Shown: positions 1 to 29,169, counted from the first letter of the stretch. The stretch: DNA of 64,000 nucleotides from Caenorhabditis elegans (GCF_000002985.6 NC_003279.8:1054001-1118000); one strand, 5' to 3'. Translations and numbers: made by a program. Notes: generated by a model not told the origin, from the sequence alone.

Positions 1-50
1 CCCAAAAAATGTGTAGATCAAACCGAAATGGGACACTCTGACACAACGTG
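1..50. repeat. Family P fold-back repeat, truncated right end
   Basis: The first 50 bases match the right half of the dispersed family P element: TGTAGATCAAACCGAAATG, then GACACTCTGACACAACGTG. The left part lies outside the window. Fuller copies are at 519, 9235, 18425 and elsewhere. Confidence 0.75.
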
Positions 51-361
51 AATTTTGGGAAGCAGTGGGGAGAGAAAAAAAGTCGAGATTTGGGTCTTTT
101 AGAATGCAATTTTTCGATGAAAAATGTTAAAAATTCAAATTTTGTCTCTGAAAAATTCACAAAACGACCCAAAATCTTGATTTTTCACTAGAAAATCGGG
201 AAAAATAGTGTATGTGTGTTTGGGTGGGGGAGATTCACAAAAAATCGGGGAAAAAAGTCGAAAACACACACACAGAAATGTAATATAAGACAGTTATTTA
301 CAACCAGCTCAGCGCAAAAAAAAAATATTTAAATGAAAATTTTTCGCGGCGATTCTCTCTC
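51..361. other. vps-4 downstream region, no gene seen
   Basis: AT-rich DNA downstream of the vps-4 stop codon on the minus strand, presumably containing its 3' UTR and cleavage site. I see no canonical AATAAA on the minus strand here; AAATAA near 290-296 is the nearest variant. Confidence 0.4.
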
Positions 362-12869
<12,508 letters not shown>

Positions 12870-12899
12870 TTTTTCCTGGCGATAAGTGAGCGGTGGACG
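12870..12899 (-). promoter_or_regulatory. vps-4 short leader and likely trans-splice acceptor
   Basis: On the minus strand a strong acceptor, CGTATTTCAG, ends at 12900, just 30 bases upstream of the vps-4 ATG. In Caenorhabditis this arrangement usually marks spliced-leader (SL1) trans-splicing, though a 5' UTR intron is also possible. It supports the chosen start codon. Confidence 0.5.
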
Positions 12900-12900
12900 C

Positions 12901-14986
12901 TGAAATACGAAAAGTCAGCAATTTTACGAAAATCGATGGAGCAACAAGATGGGAGTCAAAAAGTGAATTTTTCAGCCCTAAACTTTAGAAAATCGATATT
13001 TTAACAAAATTCTAGCTAATCAGCATCAAAAAATCAAGTTTATAAGCAGGTTTTCGCGATATTTCTCGCTTTTAATGATTGTGAAATCATTGAAAACTGA
13101 GTCACGCTTTTTAAGCGCAAAACGAGAAGCGCGCCAGCTGGTGGTTGCTGACGCGTTTCCCGACGCTGACGTGATTCGCGACGAATTTTGGAGGGAAGTT
13201 TGAATTTAGATTTTTTTCCTGCAAATTTACCGAATTCAGAGACGATTCCATAGTTTACAAAACAAAATAATTAGAAATCTACAACAATTCAGTTAAAATT
13301 CAATTAAAAACCTGAAAACCCGTGATCATATCGATATTCATTTATTATTTAAAAATATATATATATGTAAAGACTGTGAAAATTCAGATTTCGTTGCAAG
13401 AGATGCTTCAGCATTTATTTCTAGACCTGAAATAACTAAAGCTGGAGAATGAATAGCCCATGCGCCTTTAAATGAGGGATACGGTATTTGATCTTTTTTC
13501 GTTTTAAAAACATGCTCTACGCAATAAGCAGTAGTTTGCAAAATATGATTTTCTTCAAAAAAAAAATATATTTATTATCAAAATGGGAATATTTTTCACA
13601 AAATCAATTCGTTCAGTTGACGGCAGCAATTTCCTGGTCTTGACACGACAAATCAAATTTAGCGCCTTCAAAGAGTACTGTCATTTCAAATTTTTTTCCA
13701 GAATTCTCAGATTTTTCAAAAAACTAGAATAAAATAATATGAATCGTGAGCAAAAACACGGGATTCTGGTATTCGTCATTGCAATTTTTTGCGCCCCATT
13801 GACAATCACCTGCCGGACAACGCGTGGGAAAGTTGTGTACTCCACACGGACAAATAAATTTTGTTTCACAATGAAAATCGAGCCGAGCCGCGACGCGACA
13901 CACAACGCGCCGTAAATCTACCCCAACCGTGGCCGAGACAAAATGGCCTAGTCTGGCAAACTCTTCCACTTAAAAATGCGAGGGAATCCAGAAGCGCATG
14001 GAAAAGTTCAAAACTACAGTACTTTTTAAAGGCGCACACTGTCGCTACCGCTCGCAGCTCCCCAACACTGCACTGAAACCCGAGTTTGAATTGGCGGGTG
14101 CAGTGGGGCCGCCGCCGCCGCCGTCGCCGCCGCGACGCACGAGAGTTGAGAGAAGCGCGACGCGTGTGCAGTCCCCCCCTCTCTTTCCCTCTCAACAGCC
14201 TGAGAAATCGAGGATGCCAGTGAGGCGAAAAGTGTGTATGTGTGCCCCGCTGGCGCGACAAGAGAAACAGACGATAAAGCCGACGAAAAGAGCACAAAGA
14301 AGCCGGAGGGCGGCAGGCCGGTGCCGGACAAGAGCTGTCGACGGGGCGGCCGGCCGTGTGTGTTGGTCCGGCGGTCGCGTTTGGTGCGACACGCAGTTTA
14401 GACGACACGACGCGAGGGAGCATTTCGATTGAGGAGACCGCCCGTTGGAAAGGAGCCTGGCAACTAGCACTCACAAAATACACACACACACACACTGTGA
14501 GAGAGAGAGAGAGTGAGTGAGTGAGTGTGTTTGTGTGTTTGTCCCTCTCTGCTGCTTTCGCCTCTCTCTCGTCGTTTGCATACTTGTCTGTGGCCGCTGT
14601 CCGATACACGAAGAAGACGAAGACGGCGACGACGACAACGGCAACGCGCCTCGAACACGATTCGACGTGCGTCTGATCCGATTGCGAACGTTCGATCCCC
14701 AACCACCCTCTCCCATCACATCGGCCAGTAACTTCCAAATTCCAAATTCTCTATTCTTTTTTCTTCTTCTTCTTCTTCTCCGTCTTCCCCCCACACACTT
14801 CTTTCTGTCTTTTCCATTTTGCCTACACACGCCGTGAGTTGCCCTGCTCACCACGTCGCCGTTGACTATTCCGCTAATTCGTTACCGTTCACCACCGCCT
14901 TTCAAACGTTTCACTACTACTGTACTTGCTGAAACCACTGCGCAACCACCACCGATCGGAAGAAGAGCCGTCGCCACCGCGTCAAG
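12901..14986. promoter_or_regulatory. Divergent vps-4 / gsa-1 upstream region
   Basis: The part near vps-4 is AT-rich, with a GC-richer island at 13100-13190 (CAGCTGGTGGTTGCTGACGC). From about 14030 the DNA becomes unusually GC- and CT/GA-rich (GCCGCCGCCGCCGTCGCCGC near 14110, GAGAGAGAGAGAGTGAGTGA near 14500, TTCTTCTTCTTCTTCTTC near 14760). This is typical of a long gsa-1 promoter and 5' UTR. A family M copy lies at 13757-13994. No other gene is seen. Confidence 0.5.
13757..13994 (+). mobile_element. Family M MITE-like repeat
   Basis: CACGGGATTCTGGTATTCG at the left, GCCGGACAACGCGTGGGAAA in the middle, and a diverged right end AGGGAATCCAGAAGCGCATG. Confidence 0.8.
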
Positions 14987-14995
14987 ATGCGCCTT

Positions 14996-20343
<5,348 letters not shown>

Positions 20344-20466
20344 GCTCACCGATTTCCTGTGTGTGCGTTTGTGTGTGTGTGTGTGTGATCCTCGAACCGG
20401 TCGTCAATTATCAGATTTTTGTATGCACTGAGCCCAAAATATTTTTATTATTATTTTTCTCTTCTT

Positions 20467-20501
<35 letters not shown>

Positions 20502-22260
20502 CACACAGCTTCTCTTGCCGTTGCGTTTTTTTTTCGTCTCATCATAGCTCTGCCCCCCCCCCCCGCGCGCATTTCGATTTTGTTTCTAGAAATTTCAATT
20601 GTCCGACTGGCCGATCTCGGTCCCTAACACAGCACTCCTATTCCTCCGCCAAACAAAAAAAAACTTGGAATCGTCCATCGGCCACGAAGCTCAAGCCTTT
20701 TGTGATATAATTTGATTGTTTTAAGCCCATTCTCTCCTAAAAAAAAAACGCGCACAACGACCCACTGATAAGCAAGCTTGCCTGACCTACCTAATCATAA
20801 CCTTCCCCCCCCCCCCCCCCATCCCCCCTGAAATGTTTTGTGTTGCCAAACAAAGAAGCTCTCGCACAGTTTTAATCATCCGGGTACAACGTGGTCCGCC
20901 CGTTTTTCGGACACTTGGCACCTCTCTTCTTCACGCTTTATCCTGTTTTTATTTTTTCTCTTTCAAATTTTCCGATCACAGGCTTTATAGCGCAGATTTT
21001 CAAATTTTTCAAAAAAAAAAAGAAAATTTTCCGAAAATTTTTGTCTTGTTAGACTCCGCCCTTTTCTTGGATCTTGCTCCATTTGCTTGCAAAAATCTGA
21101 ATTTTTTGAAATTTTGTTTTTGGAATTTGAAAAAAAAAATCTGAAATTTTTTTTTGAAAAAAAAATTATTTTAGGGTGTACCTCCAAAATGGGCGTGGCT
21201 TGTTAGACTCCGCCCCTTTCTTGGATCTTGCTCTACTTGCAATTTTTTTGGTTTTTTTTTTGAAACTTAAAAAAAAGTTCACTTTTTTCAACAAAAAAAG
21301 AGAGGCCACGCCCCAAAAATGGTATTTTTGAAAAAATTTTTCGTAAAATTTTGTCTTGTTAGACTCCGCCCCTTTCTTGGATCCTGCTCCAAAAATCTGA
21401 TTTATTGAAATTTGTTTATTGCATTTTTTTTGGAAATTTTTTCAGGGAATCCCATAAAACAGGATGTACATTTGAAATGGGCGTGGCTTAACAAACCCCG
21501 CCCCTTTCTTGGATCTTGCTCTACTTGCAATTTTCTGAAAAAACTTTTTTGGAAGTTTTTTTTTTTGGTATTTTTTGAGTTTTTGAAATTTTTGGGAATT
21601 ATTTGGATTTATTTGAAAGTTTTCCATAGGCGTGGCTTGTTAGACTCCGCCCCTTTCTTGGCTCTTGATGAATGTTTTTCGAAATTTTTTTTTTGTTGAA
21701 TTTTTTGAAATTCCCTGCCGCTAAAAACCTGTGAAACGTATTTTTTACCCAACTTTTTATCATCTCTATCTATTTATTGCATTTGCACACACCACTACAA
21801 CACACCAAAAATTCGTCCCCACCCCCCCCCATCACAAAAGCTTTCTCTCAACAAACAAAAAACCCTTTAAAAACCCCCGTCTCTCTCCTGTGCTAGTCAG
21901 TGCATTAAACCGCCCCCACATTCTACGTCATCCACCGAATTTTTAATTTTTTTGAAAATTCTGTACCGCCCGAATTTTACCTTTTACGCTTTTTATTTTT
22001 TGTTCTCAATTTTGTATTTTGCATTCAAATCAGTCCGCAGTTTTCTCTTTCCACCTTCCTTTCTGCCTTTCTTCGTTTCTTTTTTTTTTGCTCCCCGAAC
22101 CCCCATCGATTTTTTGTTGAGATTACGGTGAATCTTACCCCGGCCGGGCCCCCCCCGGGGGTCCCACCGGAGAGATTTGTCACGTCAAGGACACCTTATC
22201 GTAGGCACTGCAATCATCCAATGTTTTGTCACCCCCGCAACGTGTAACTATAAATTTTCT
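20344..22260 (+). other. gsa-1 3' UTR and downstream region
   Basis: It holds a GT run (20360-20387), CT runs (20461-20505), C-runs at 20553-20564 (C12) and 20805-20820 (C16), a repeat block at 21040-21680, and a GC-rich CCCCGGCCGGGCCC stretch near 22139. No canonical AATAAA close to the stop was found, so the 3' end is unplaced; no other gene is visible. Confidence 0.4.
21040..21680. repeat. Five-fold repeat of a TTAGACTCCGCCC motif
   Basis: TGTTAGACTCCGCCC plus TTTCTTGGATCTTGCTC recurs near 21047, 21202, 21356, 21494 and 21638, at spacings of about 140-155 bases, often preceded by GGGCGTGGCTT. The spacers are AT-rich. This is a short tandem array of a roughly 150-base unit. Confidence 0.7.
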
Positions 22261-22596
22261 GTTTTTTTTTTGTGTATTTTTTTACTCTTTTTTTTCGATA
22301 TTTTTTATTTTTTGACTTCTTTTTTTTGTGTCTCAAATCCTTCAATGTTTCAAATCTTCTTAATTCCAGATATAAACGTTTTGAATTTTTAGTTTGTTTT
22401 CTTGAAGATAATAAATTTGGTGGCCGAGTTTTTGCAAAAACTCGGCCAGAGCCCTAAAAATACGGCGCGACATTTAAATTTTAACAATGTACATATTCCA
22501 ATTATTTTAAAAATTCTGACGCAAGTTTTTAATTTGAAATAATTTGGCGCGAAATTCAACGTTTAATTTTTCCAAAAATTTTTTTTTTTAATTTTT
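22261..22596. other. AT-rich intergenic DNA, nothing recognised
   Basis: T-rich stretches and one GGTGGCCGAGTTTTTGCAAA / AAACTCGGCCAGAGCC inverted pair near 22418-22452. No coding or RNA gene seen. Confidence 0.4.
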
Positions 22597-22783
22597 AGGC
22601 CATTTTGGCTCGGCCATATCTGGGGTAGATTTACGGCGCGTTGCGTGTCGCGTCGCGGCTCGATTTTAGTTTTAAAACTAAATGTATTTGTCCGTATGGA
22701 GTACACGACTTTCCTACGCGTTGTCCGGCAGACGATTGTCAATGGAGCGCGAAAAATTCAATGAGGAAGGCCAGAACCCCGTG
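22597..22783 (-). mobile_element. Family M MITE-like repeat, minus orientation, truncated
   Basis: Starts at AGGCCATTTTGGCTCGGCC, contains CGTTGTCCGGCAGACGAT, ends GGCCAGAACCCCGTG. The terminal 35 bases of one side are missing. Confidence 0.8.
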
Positions 22784-23944
22784 TAAAATTCAAAAATTAA
22801 TTTCTAAAAAAATACTCTTGGCGTGAAATTCAAATTTTAATTTTTTCAACGAAAATTGTTTTTTCAAATTTTTGGCGAGAAATAAAAATATAAATTTAAA
22901 GAAAATGTAGCGCTAAGCGCAAATATCGGGTTTTCTAATAAATTTGAAATTTTTGCAAGAAAACACACATGGTATTTAAATCATTTAAAAATGTATAGTT
23001 GCCAAAAAATATCGCTAAAATCCGCTTGTCATTTTAAAACACTTTTTAGCGCGAAAAAAAAAAAAAAAAATTTCAAATTCAAAAAAAAAATTTCAAAAAT
23101 TTTTGTTCGTAATTTAAGTTTGAATTATAGTTTTTTGAAAATTTTGGTGTAAAATTTAATTATTAATATTTCAAAAATTACTTTTTGGGACGAAGAAAAA
23201 ATTTAAAAAAACGAAAAAAAGGGATAAAGCCCCGCCCAATTCTTGGCTGCACGAATAAAAATTTTCAAAACAATTTCCAAAAAAAATTAAACCTGTTCTA
23301 TGAAATAACCCCTTTTAGTTTTACTTCGTTTAAATATATTGTTTACGTCTCCCCCCTATAATGTTCTCGGAGGCATATACACTTAGACGAGATAGTACAT
23401 GAATCGTAGAGGGTTACAGAGAAAAAAGACGTCTTCAGATGATCAGAGATGAAGGACGAAGTGTCAAACACACAAACATCTACATTTAATTGAATCAAAA
23501 TTTGTGGAATATCTTTTTGAAATGTGCTATTTGAATCATAAGGTGAGCATTTATTCAACTGCTAATTTTAGTATTTTGGAAGCATTCAACTCTTGTTCAA
23601 AAATTCATTTTTTTGCCTTAAATGACAGAAAATAGACCCCAGTGACCGAATATAACTGTAAAAATTTTTTTTTTAATTTCTAAATTTTTTATATGATTTT
23701 TCAATTTTTCAAAAATCAAAGAAAAAGCCCAATTAAATTTGAACTACCGAGCAACGTCGTTTTTTACATTTTTGCATTTTCTGGCTAAATTCTTCGGTTT
23801 TTTTTTATTTCTGTGTTTGGTTTAAAACTCTGCTTGTAAAATTTTTAAACACTTTTCCGAAAAAAAAAGTTTATAAAAAACCATTAAATTTCCGATTTTT
23901 AGGCCAATTTTGAAATTTCCGGAATCAAATATAGAAAAAATAAA
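22784..23944. other. AT-rich intergenic DNA
   Basis: No gene seen. Around 23635-23770 there is a decayed arm of the TTTAAA palindromic MITE (AGTGACCGAATATAACTG ... TTTTATATGATTTTTC). The segment 23340-23560 is less repetitive, but its short reading frames show no recognisable product. Confidence 0.4.
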
Positions 23945-24072
23945 ATTCTCCGGTCGCTGCGCTCCCCCGAGAAAAAGTTTTCCCTAGTTTCCAGCTTCGC
24001 TCGAGAGAAATGAGAAAACGAGACAAGAGTAGATTGAGTTACAGATTTATGGGCTTTGCGTGTAGTACAGGG
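23945..24072. repeat. Terminal block A, copy 1 (accessory element 1 left end)
   Basis: From ATTCTCCGGTCGCTGCGC through CGAGAAAAAGTTTTCCCTAG to TTGCGTGTAGTACAGGG. It is nearly identical to 25722-25850. Its last 20 bases are immediately duplicated at 24073-24092. The outer end can fold as TCTC...CGAGA. Confidence 0.8.
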
Positions 24073-24092
24073 TGGCTTTGCGTGTAGTACAG

Positions 24093-25581
24093 GTCGTGAC
24101 AAAAGAAGGAAATTAGGGGCAGTTGGGCGCCAGGCGCCCAACTTGAACGATACGAGGGCCACGAACAGTGAAAATTGGGGGAAATTAGTGAGCTGCTGTC
24201 GTTGCGAAGGGCCCGATCGTTCGATGTTGTTGGCATGCCGTTGCCTGTGCAGAAGCTGCTGGTGTTGTCGATGGGACCGATGGAACTGAAGTATGTGCTG
24301 CAAAACGGAAAAGGACGGACCGAAAGTATCTATTATAGGTCAACGTGGCAAAAATGGTAAACCAACGTGAATCGATAATCCTGGCAATTCCTCATGTTTC
24401 TCCCGTCATTGCCTCAATCGCCTTCACTTTCCCCATTTTTTTGTCGATAAGAGTGGGCTCCATATTCCTTTTCGACAGAATTTCCACGACGTCTTGATGA
24501 CTTTTCCAAAATCCTTGTCCTCCAAGGCGTCCGTCAGCAGATTAATATCCTTTGTGTTAAGAGCCGATCTCTTGGAAATAGCCTGGATCTCCGGTTTCCG
24601 CATCTTGAGCTCCTCGCGAAACTGATGAACCATTTCCGCAGGAACCATGACGTTGGCCGTGTAGAAGCTGCTGATGTTGTTGCTTGACTGAATTGTGCTG
24701 AAGTACGTGCTGAAAAACGGAAAACGACGAACCAACAGTACTTATGATTAGTTAAGGCGAACGAAAATGGTAAACAAACGTGAGTTGATCCTGATTTGTG
24801 TCTCGATCTTCTCCGTTTCCATCTGTCCCTCTGAAATCGTTTCCGTCCAACTATCAACGATCTGCGATTTCTGTAAGACCTTGATGCCATCCAAGAGACG
24901 CCTTTCTCTACAGCGTCTCACCTTGGACTTCTGGATTTTTGAAAATGTTGAACCCGTTCTGCAAACATATTATATTAGAATTTTAATGTCTCGGGGCCTT
25001 GATTTGGGCAGTTTAGGCAAAGAAAAGAGGCTCATTTTGGAGTTTTGGCCCTTTTATCTTTTTCTAACGACCCTACAGAGAGCTAACTGACGTCTGCTAC
25101 GACGTAATATGAAAATATTGAACATTCTCACGCCGATAGGCTGTCTTCTCAACTGCCTGATGTCCCCTTTCTTGTCCAGATCCGATGTGATACCTTGCCT
25201 TCAGTTGTTCTCGGTGTCGAGCCAGCTTCTTCATGCCGTTCTTTTTCGGCTTCGAGGCGGTTCCGAATGCGAACTTCAACTTCTGTAAACTTCTCGCTGT
25301 CTGCAAATCATCAAGATCAACTTTAGATATTAATTTCTGGCGATTCTAAAATTGTTTCAAACACATTTCCTGCTACCACCAAAAAAGACTGACAAATTAC
25401 TCCTGTAATTGTTTGGAGCAATCCTGTCCGTCCGCTCTGGTGGACCTGCGGAATTTTAAAATAAATTACCTGCTTAGACACTTTCTCGTATTTATAAACC
25501 TACCGACGATAGCTCGGTGTTAGAACCGCCGCTAGAATAGTGAATGTAGGCAAATATCAGTAGAGGGGTGGGTGGGCGGGA
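24093..25581 (-). pseudogene. Decayed or captured gene fragments, unrecognised
   Basis: Less AT-rich than the flanks. On the minus strand there are coding-like segments behind plausible acceptors: 24424 to about 24710 (VPAEMVHQFREELKMRKPEI, then a Lys/Asp-rich stretch), a segment around 24760-24930 (KVLQKSQIVDSWTETISEG) and one around 25130-25297 (SEKFTEVEVRIRNRLEAEKE). They are charged and helix-like, perhaps coiled coil. They do not join into a single clean frame by my reading. The end of the fragment is duplicated: 24232-24420 and 24650-24810 are imperfect copies (GCAGAAGCTGCTG / GTAGAAGCTGCTG). I do not recognise the source gene. Confidence 0.4.
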
Positions 25582-25721
25582 ACTCACACGTAGAATGAGG
25601 AGAAAAGATCGTTGCGGCGCCCGCAGGGCGCTTGTCGTGGCGGGACCCGCGCCGACGGAAAATGCATGCGCCTTCAATTTGCTACTGTCTCTCTCGCTCC
25701 GCTGTCACGGGAAAACACCCA
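25582..25721. repeat. Terminal block B, copy 1 (element 1 right end)
   Basis: Starts ACTCACACGTAGAATGAGG and ends CTGTCACGGGAAAACACCC. It contains stable potential hairpins GCGCCCGCAGGGCGC and GGCGGGACCCGC. It is nearly identical to 28506-28646. Confidence 0.8.
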
Positions 25722-25850
25722 ATTCTCGGGTCGCTGCGCTCCCCCGAGAAAAAGTTTTCCCTAGTTTCCAGCTTCGCTCGAGAGAAATGATAAAACGAGA
25801 CAAGAGTAGATTGAGTTACAGATTTATGGGCTTTGCGTGTAGTACAGGGT
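25722..25850. repeat. Terminal block A, copy 2 (element 2 left end)
   Basis: Abuts block B copy 1 with no spacer. TCTCGGGTCGCTGCGCTC then CCCGAGA forms a 7-base stem. Confidence 0.8.
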
Positions 25851-26880
25851 AGAACAAGAAAAGCCTTGGGGCTAAAAGTTGCCAAATGATTGCTACTAAA
25901 GGTATGAAGATAGTGTTTGTGTGCACATATAACGCAAAAACGCCCATTACCGACAAAATTTTGAAGTATTGGTGAAGCTTGTGCCGACCATTCTCGAAAA
26001 GTATGATTCGAAGTCGAGGCTTATAGCTTTAGATGCAAGACTATAACCTGAAATTAGGTCTACCTTTCGCTCTTCTCTGTTGTTCCGAAAAATATCGTCT
26101 AACAGTATACGGCCCTCACTTCCACGATGGCCACTTTGATAAATACGTTATGCTCGTCTGATTTTCCACTTCGCCCAAAGCGATGATTCTAATAGTTTAT
26201 GAAAACGTGGAAAAGAGGAGCATTTAATCTCCTATTTGAGAGAATTCTACTATTCGTTCTGAAGTTTCGAACCCTGTTCCTCCGACTCTCGCCGTCGTCG
26301 CTCTCAAAGTATACATAATGTCATGAAGACGTGTCTTGAACCCCGCACACTCCGGCAACTGAAAATTATCAAAAAAGCAACATATTATTGCCATATTCTA
26401 GGAACGGAACCTTACATTGACTCTGTCAAACGATTAATTTTTCTCAGGTAAGATACCCTTGAACTGAAACGCCAATATGACCCGTTTGACACGCTGAGGG
26501 AAAAACGATGCAAAAAACTTGGTGGAGCTGGATATCGCGCGAAAAAGACAAATTCCCTGTTAACCTTACTGTTCCTAGTCTGTATTCGCTTCGTAAAGAA
26601 ACACTATAAGTGTCAACTTCTTATACGTTTCTACAGCTCTCCATTCCGGGATCTGTCACCACCGTGGAAATCTCTACTCAGCTAGTGTCTTAGAAACGGT
26701 TATGGCCTAAATTAGAAACGAAAACGATACCTCGAAATTCAGAACTATCCCTTTCCTTGACTGGAAAGAAAAAACCGCTCTATGCTCCACCCAGCGCCGG
26801 AAATCCAAAATTTCTTTCAGCAGGAGCTGCCGTGAATCTCGTACATTCTCAGAGAAACTGCAAGATCTTGTCCTTTCCTC
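25851..26880. other. Element 2 internal region, left part, no gene seen
   Basis: Unique, roughly balanced-composition DNA unlike the AT-rich flanks. No open frame longer than about 70 residues and no recognisable product. It may be decayed coding sequence of an element. Confidence 0.35.
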
Positions 26881-26882
26881 GA

Positions 26883-27622
26883 TCGATGCTGCCGGACATC
26901 TCAATACCCGCGATCGATGCTGCCGGACATCTCAATACCCGCGACCGGAGCTGCCGGTCATCGCACTTTTCTTGACACAAGCTGTCGGACCTGTTACTTT
27001 CCTCGACATAAGCTGCCGGAACACTCACACTTTCCTCGGCAGAAGCTGTCGAAAACTCAAACTTTCCTCGACATAAGCTGTCGGAACACTCACACTTTCC
27101 TCGACAGAAGCTGTCGGAAAACTCGAACTTTCCTCGACAGATGCTGTCGGAAACTCACACTTTCTTCGACAGAAGCTGTCGGAACTCCCACTTTCTTCGA
27201 CAGAAGCTGTCGGAAACTCACACTTTCTTCGACAGAAGCTGTCGAAAAACTCACACTTTCCTCGACAGAAGCTGTCGGAAAACTCGAACTTTCCTCGACA
27301 GATGCTGTCGGAAACTCACACTTTCTTCGACAGAAGCTGTCGGAACTCCCACTTTCTTCGACAGAAGCTGTCGGAAACTCACACTTTCTTCGACAGAAGC
27401 TGTCGAAAAACTCACACTTTCGTCGACAGCAGCTGTCAAACTTTCCTCGACCGAAGTGATCGGAAAACTCACACTTTCTTCGACAGAAGCTGTCGGAACT
27501 TACATTTTCTTCGACAGAAGCTGTCAGAACTTACACTTTCCTCGGTAGAAGCCGTCGAAAACTCACACTTTCATCGAATGAGGCCGTCGATCATCGCACT
27601 TTCCTCGACAGAAACTGTCGGA
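26883..27622. repeat. Satellite of small palindromes CGACAG-AAG-CTGTCG
   Basis: About 25 units of 26-34 bases. Each contains CGACAGAAGCTGTCGG, a 6-base stem with a 3-base loop, separated by spacers of the type AAACTCACACTTTCTT. A left-end variant is GATGCTGCCGGACATCTC. Higher-order repeats are visible: 27082-27248 is closely repeated at 27249-27415. Confidence 0.9.
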
Positions 27623-28505
27623 CTAAACTCTTTATCGCAAAAACCTATCTGGTTCAAAAACTATTATCTACTGAAACTTATGAGACATCGCGCGCATCTT
27701 ACCTTTCCCGTCTGATAACCTGTAAAAGCTAAATTTACTCTCTAATTTATTGGCCCTTGTCGACCTCCTAAAACAGACTAATAAGCCGAAAGCGGCCTCG
27801 GTGTCTCTTTATTACCTTCAGAAAACCGCAAACGAATTCTATAATTAAGTAAAATTATATTTCGCGAGGCGAGGTGCAGTTTACATGACTGAATGAAAAT
27901 CCCTGAGGATTGAGATCACCTGTCCACATCATGGACCCTTTCTGCATTTCTTATGCTCTACATAACTCGAGTACGATAAAACGGATGATTATTATGTAAA
28001 AAGTGAAATAACGACGACATGCGAGATCGGTAACACGGAAAAATCGGCCAAAACAGAACGGTTTACGAAGGGATATAATATTTTAAAGGCGCGAATAAAT
28101 CTAGGCTTAAAGAGTGTTTGAGAAAGAACGGAAATTCTTAACAGGTTGTGGCTATGATAAGAGATTAACAAGAATCGAACGAAAAACGGAAAAACAGAAA
28201 CAAATTTTCGAATACAAGCCTGACTTCTAGGCGCAATGAACATTTTAGGCCAATAACAGCGAACGATCGGAGAGAAAGGAGAAAATTATAATATTAAATG
28301 AATTAAAACGCGAAATTATTACGAAAATTCCTTTCACTCACACTCCGCTTCCTGTTTTCCACTCATAGACGCCAAAAATTGCTTAAATGACTAAAAATAT
28401 ACACCTAACACACTATAAAACCCCTAATTAATTGAAAAACAGTTAAAATTCGCAAAAAATTCGCAAAAAACGCAAAAAAATACATAAAATCACGACCTCT
28501 ACGGT
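27623..28505. other. Element 2 internal region, right part, no gene seen
   Basis: Unique DNA of moderate AT content with short frames only. It becomes A-rich approaching block B copy 2 (CGCAAAAAATTCGCAAAAAA). Confidence 0.35.
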
Positions 28506-28646
28506 ACTCACACGTAGAATGAGGAGAAAAGATCGTTGCGGCGCCCGCAGGGCGCTTGTCGTGGCGGGACCCGCGCCGACGGAAAATGCATGCGCCTTCA
28601 ATTTGCTACTGTCTCTCTCGCTCCGCTGTCACGGGAAAACACCCAA
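28506..28646. repeat. Terminal block B, copy 2 (element 2 right end)
   Basis: ACTCACACGTAGAATGAGG to GGGAAAACACCCAA, nearly identical to 25582-25721. Here it is followed by unrelated AT-rich DNA rather than by block A. Confidence 0.8.
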
Positions 28647-29169
28647 AAACGTATCATCCAGAAAACGCAAAAATATCAAAATAAACGTCACTCTTTTGCG
28701 CGGGAATTCAATTTTAATTCGGCCGTTTCTGTGATTTTTTAAAAATTAAAAAAAAAATGCTAAAAAATTTCGAAAATTTTATAGAGTTTTTTACAGTAAT
28801 ATTTGGTCATTTGTGTCTATTTTTTGTCATTTAAAGCAAAAAAAGGTTTTTTTGACTCTACTACACCTTGAAGACGGTTTTTTTGCAATGAAAAATCTCA
28901 ATATATCAACTTTAATAAGTTGTATAACATTTTTTAAAGATGATTTTTCAACAAAGTTTTGCAAAAAATATGAAGGCCCTTTAAATATTAAATTAGAGCG
29001 CGTAGAATTTTGACAAAACATTTTTTTAATCCTACAAAATTGTTATCTAAATATCCTTTCGATTTTTACAATTTTACATTTTTCAATAAAAAAAAATTCA
29101 CAAATTAAGTCATTTTGGAACAATTTTTTCTGAATTTGTAGAGGTTTTTTTTCAATTTTGCAAAAAATT
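28647..29169. other. AT-rich intergenic DNA, nothing recognised
   Basis: No gene or repeat family identified. Confidence 0.4.

Noticed and set aside
13200..13249. Minus-strand ATG at 13249 (MESSLNS then GTAAAT) as an extra 5' exon of vps-4 or a small gene
   Set aside because: It could be a 5' UTR exon, but no in-frame continuation was found and the VPS4 N-terminus is complete without it.
14690..14705. GTTCGATCCCCAACC resembling a tRNA T-loop
   Set aside because: No matching acceptor, D or anticodon stems in the preceding 60 bases.
22641..22826. A recurring short reading frame (MRVASRLDFS... with CPCGVHDFPT and CQWSAKN) at 22641, 34672, 41260, 45622, 60261, 62442 and elsewhere, looking like a small zinc-binding protein family
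   Set aside because: It is the antisense reading of family M repeats. Frames break at different points in each copy and there are no start, splice or poly(A) signals of their own.
25340..25480. HQSGRTG on the minus strand, recalling a tyrosine phosphatase signature
   Set aside because: The catalytic cysteine is absent, the frame is short and ends in a stop, and no other phosphatase motif is nearby.
23945..28646. Identification of the A/B elements as Helitrons or LTR retrotransposons
   Set aside because: The ends lack a clear CTRR terminus or TG...CA ends, and no helicase, transposase or reverse transcriptase motif was found, so the class is left open.
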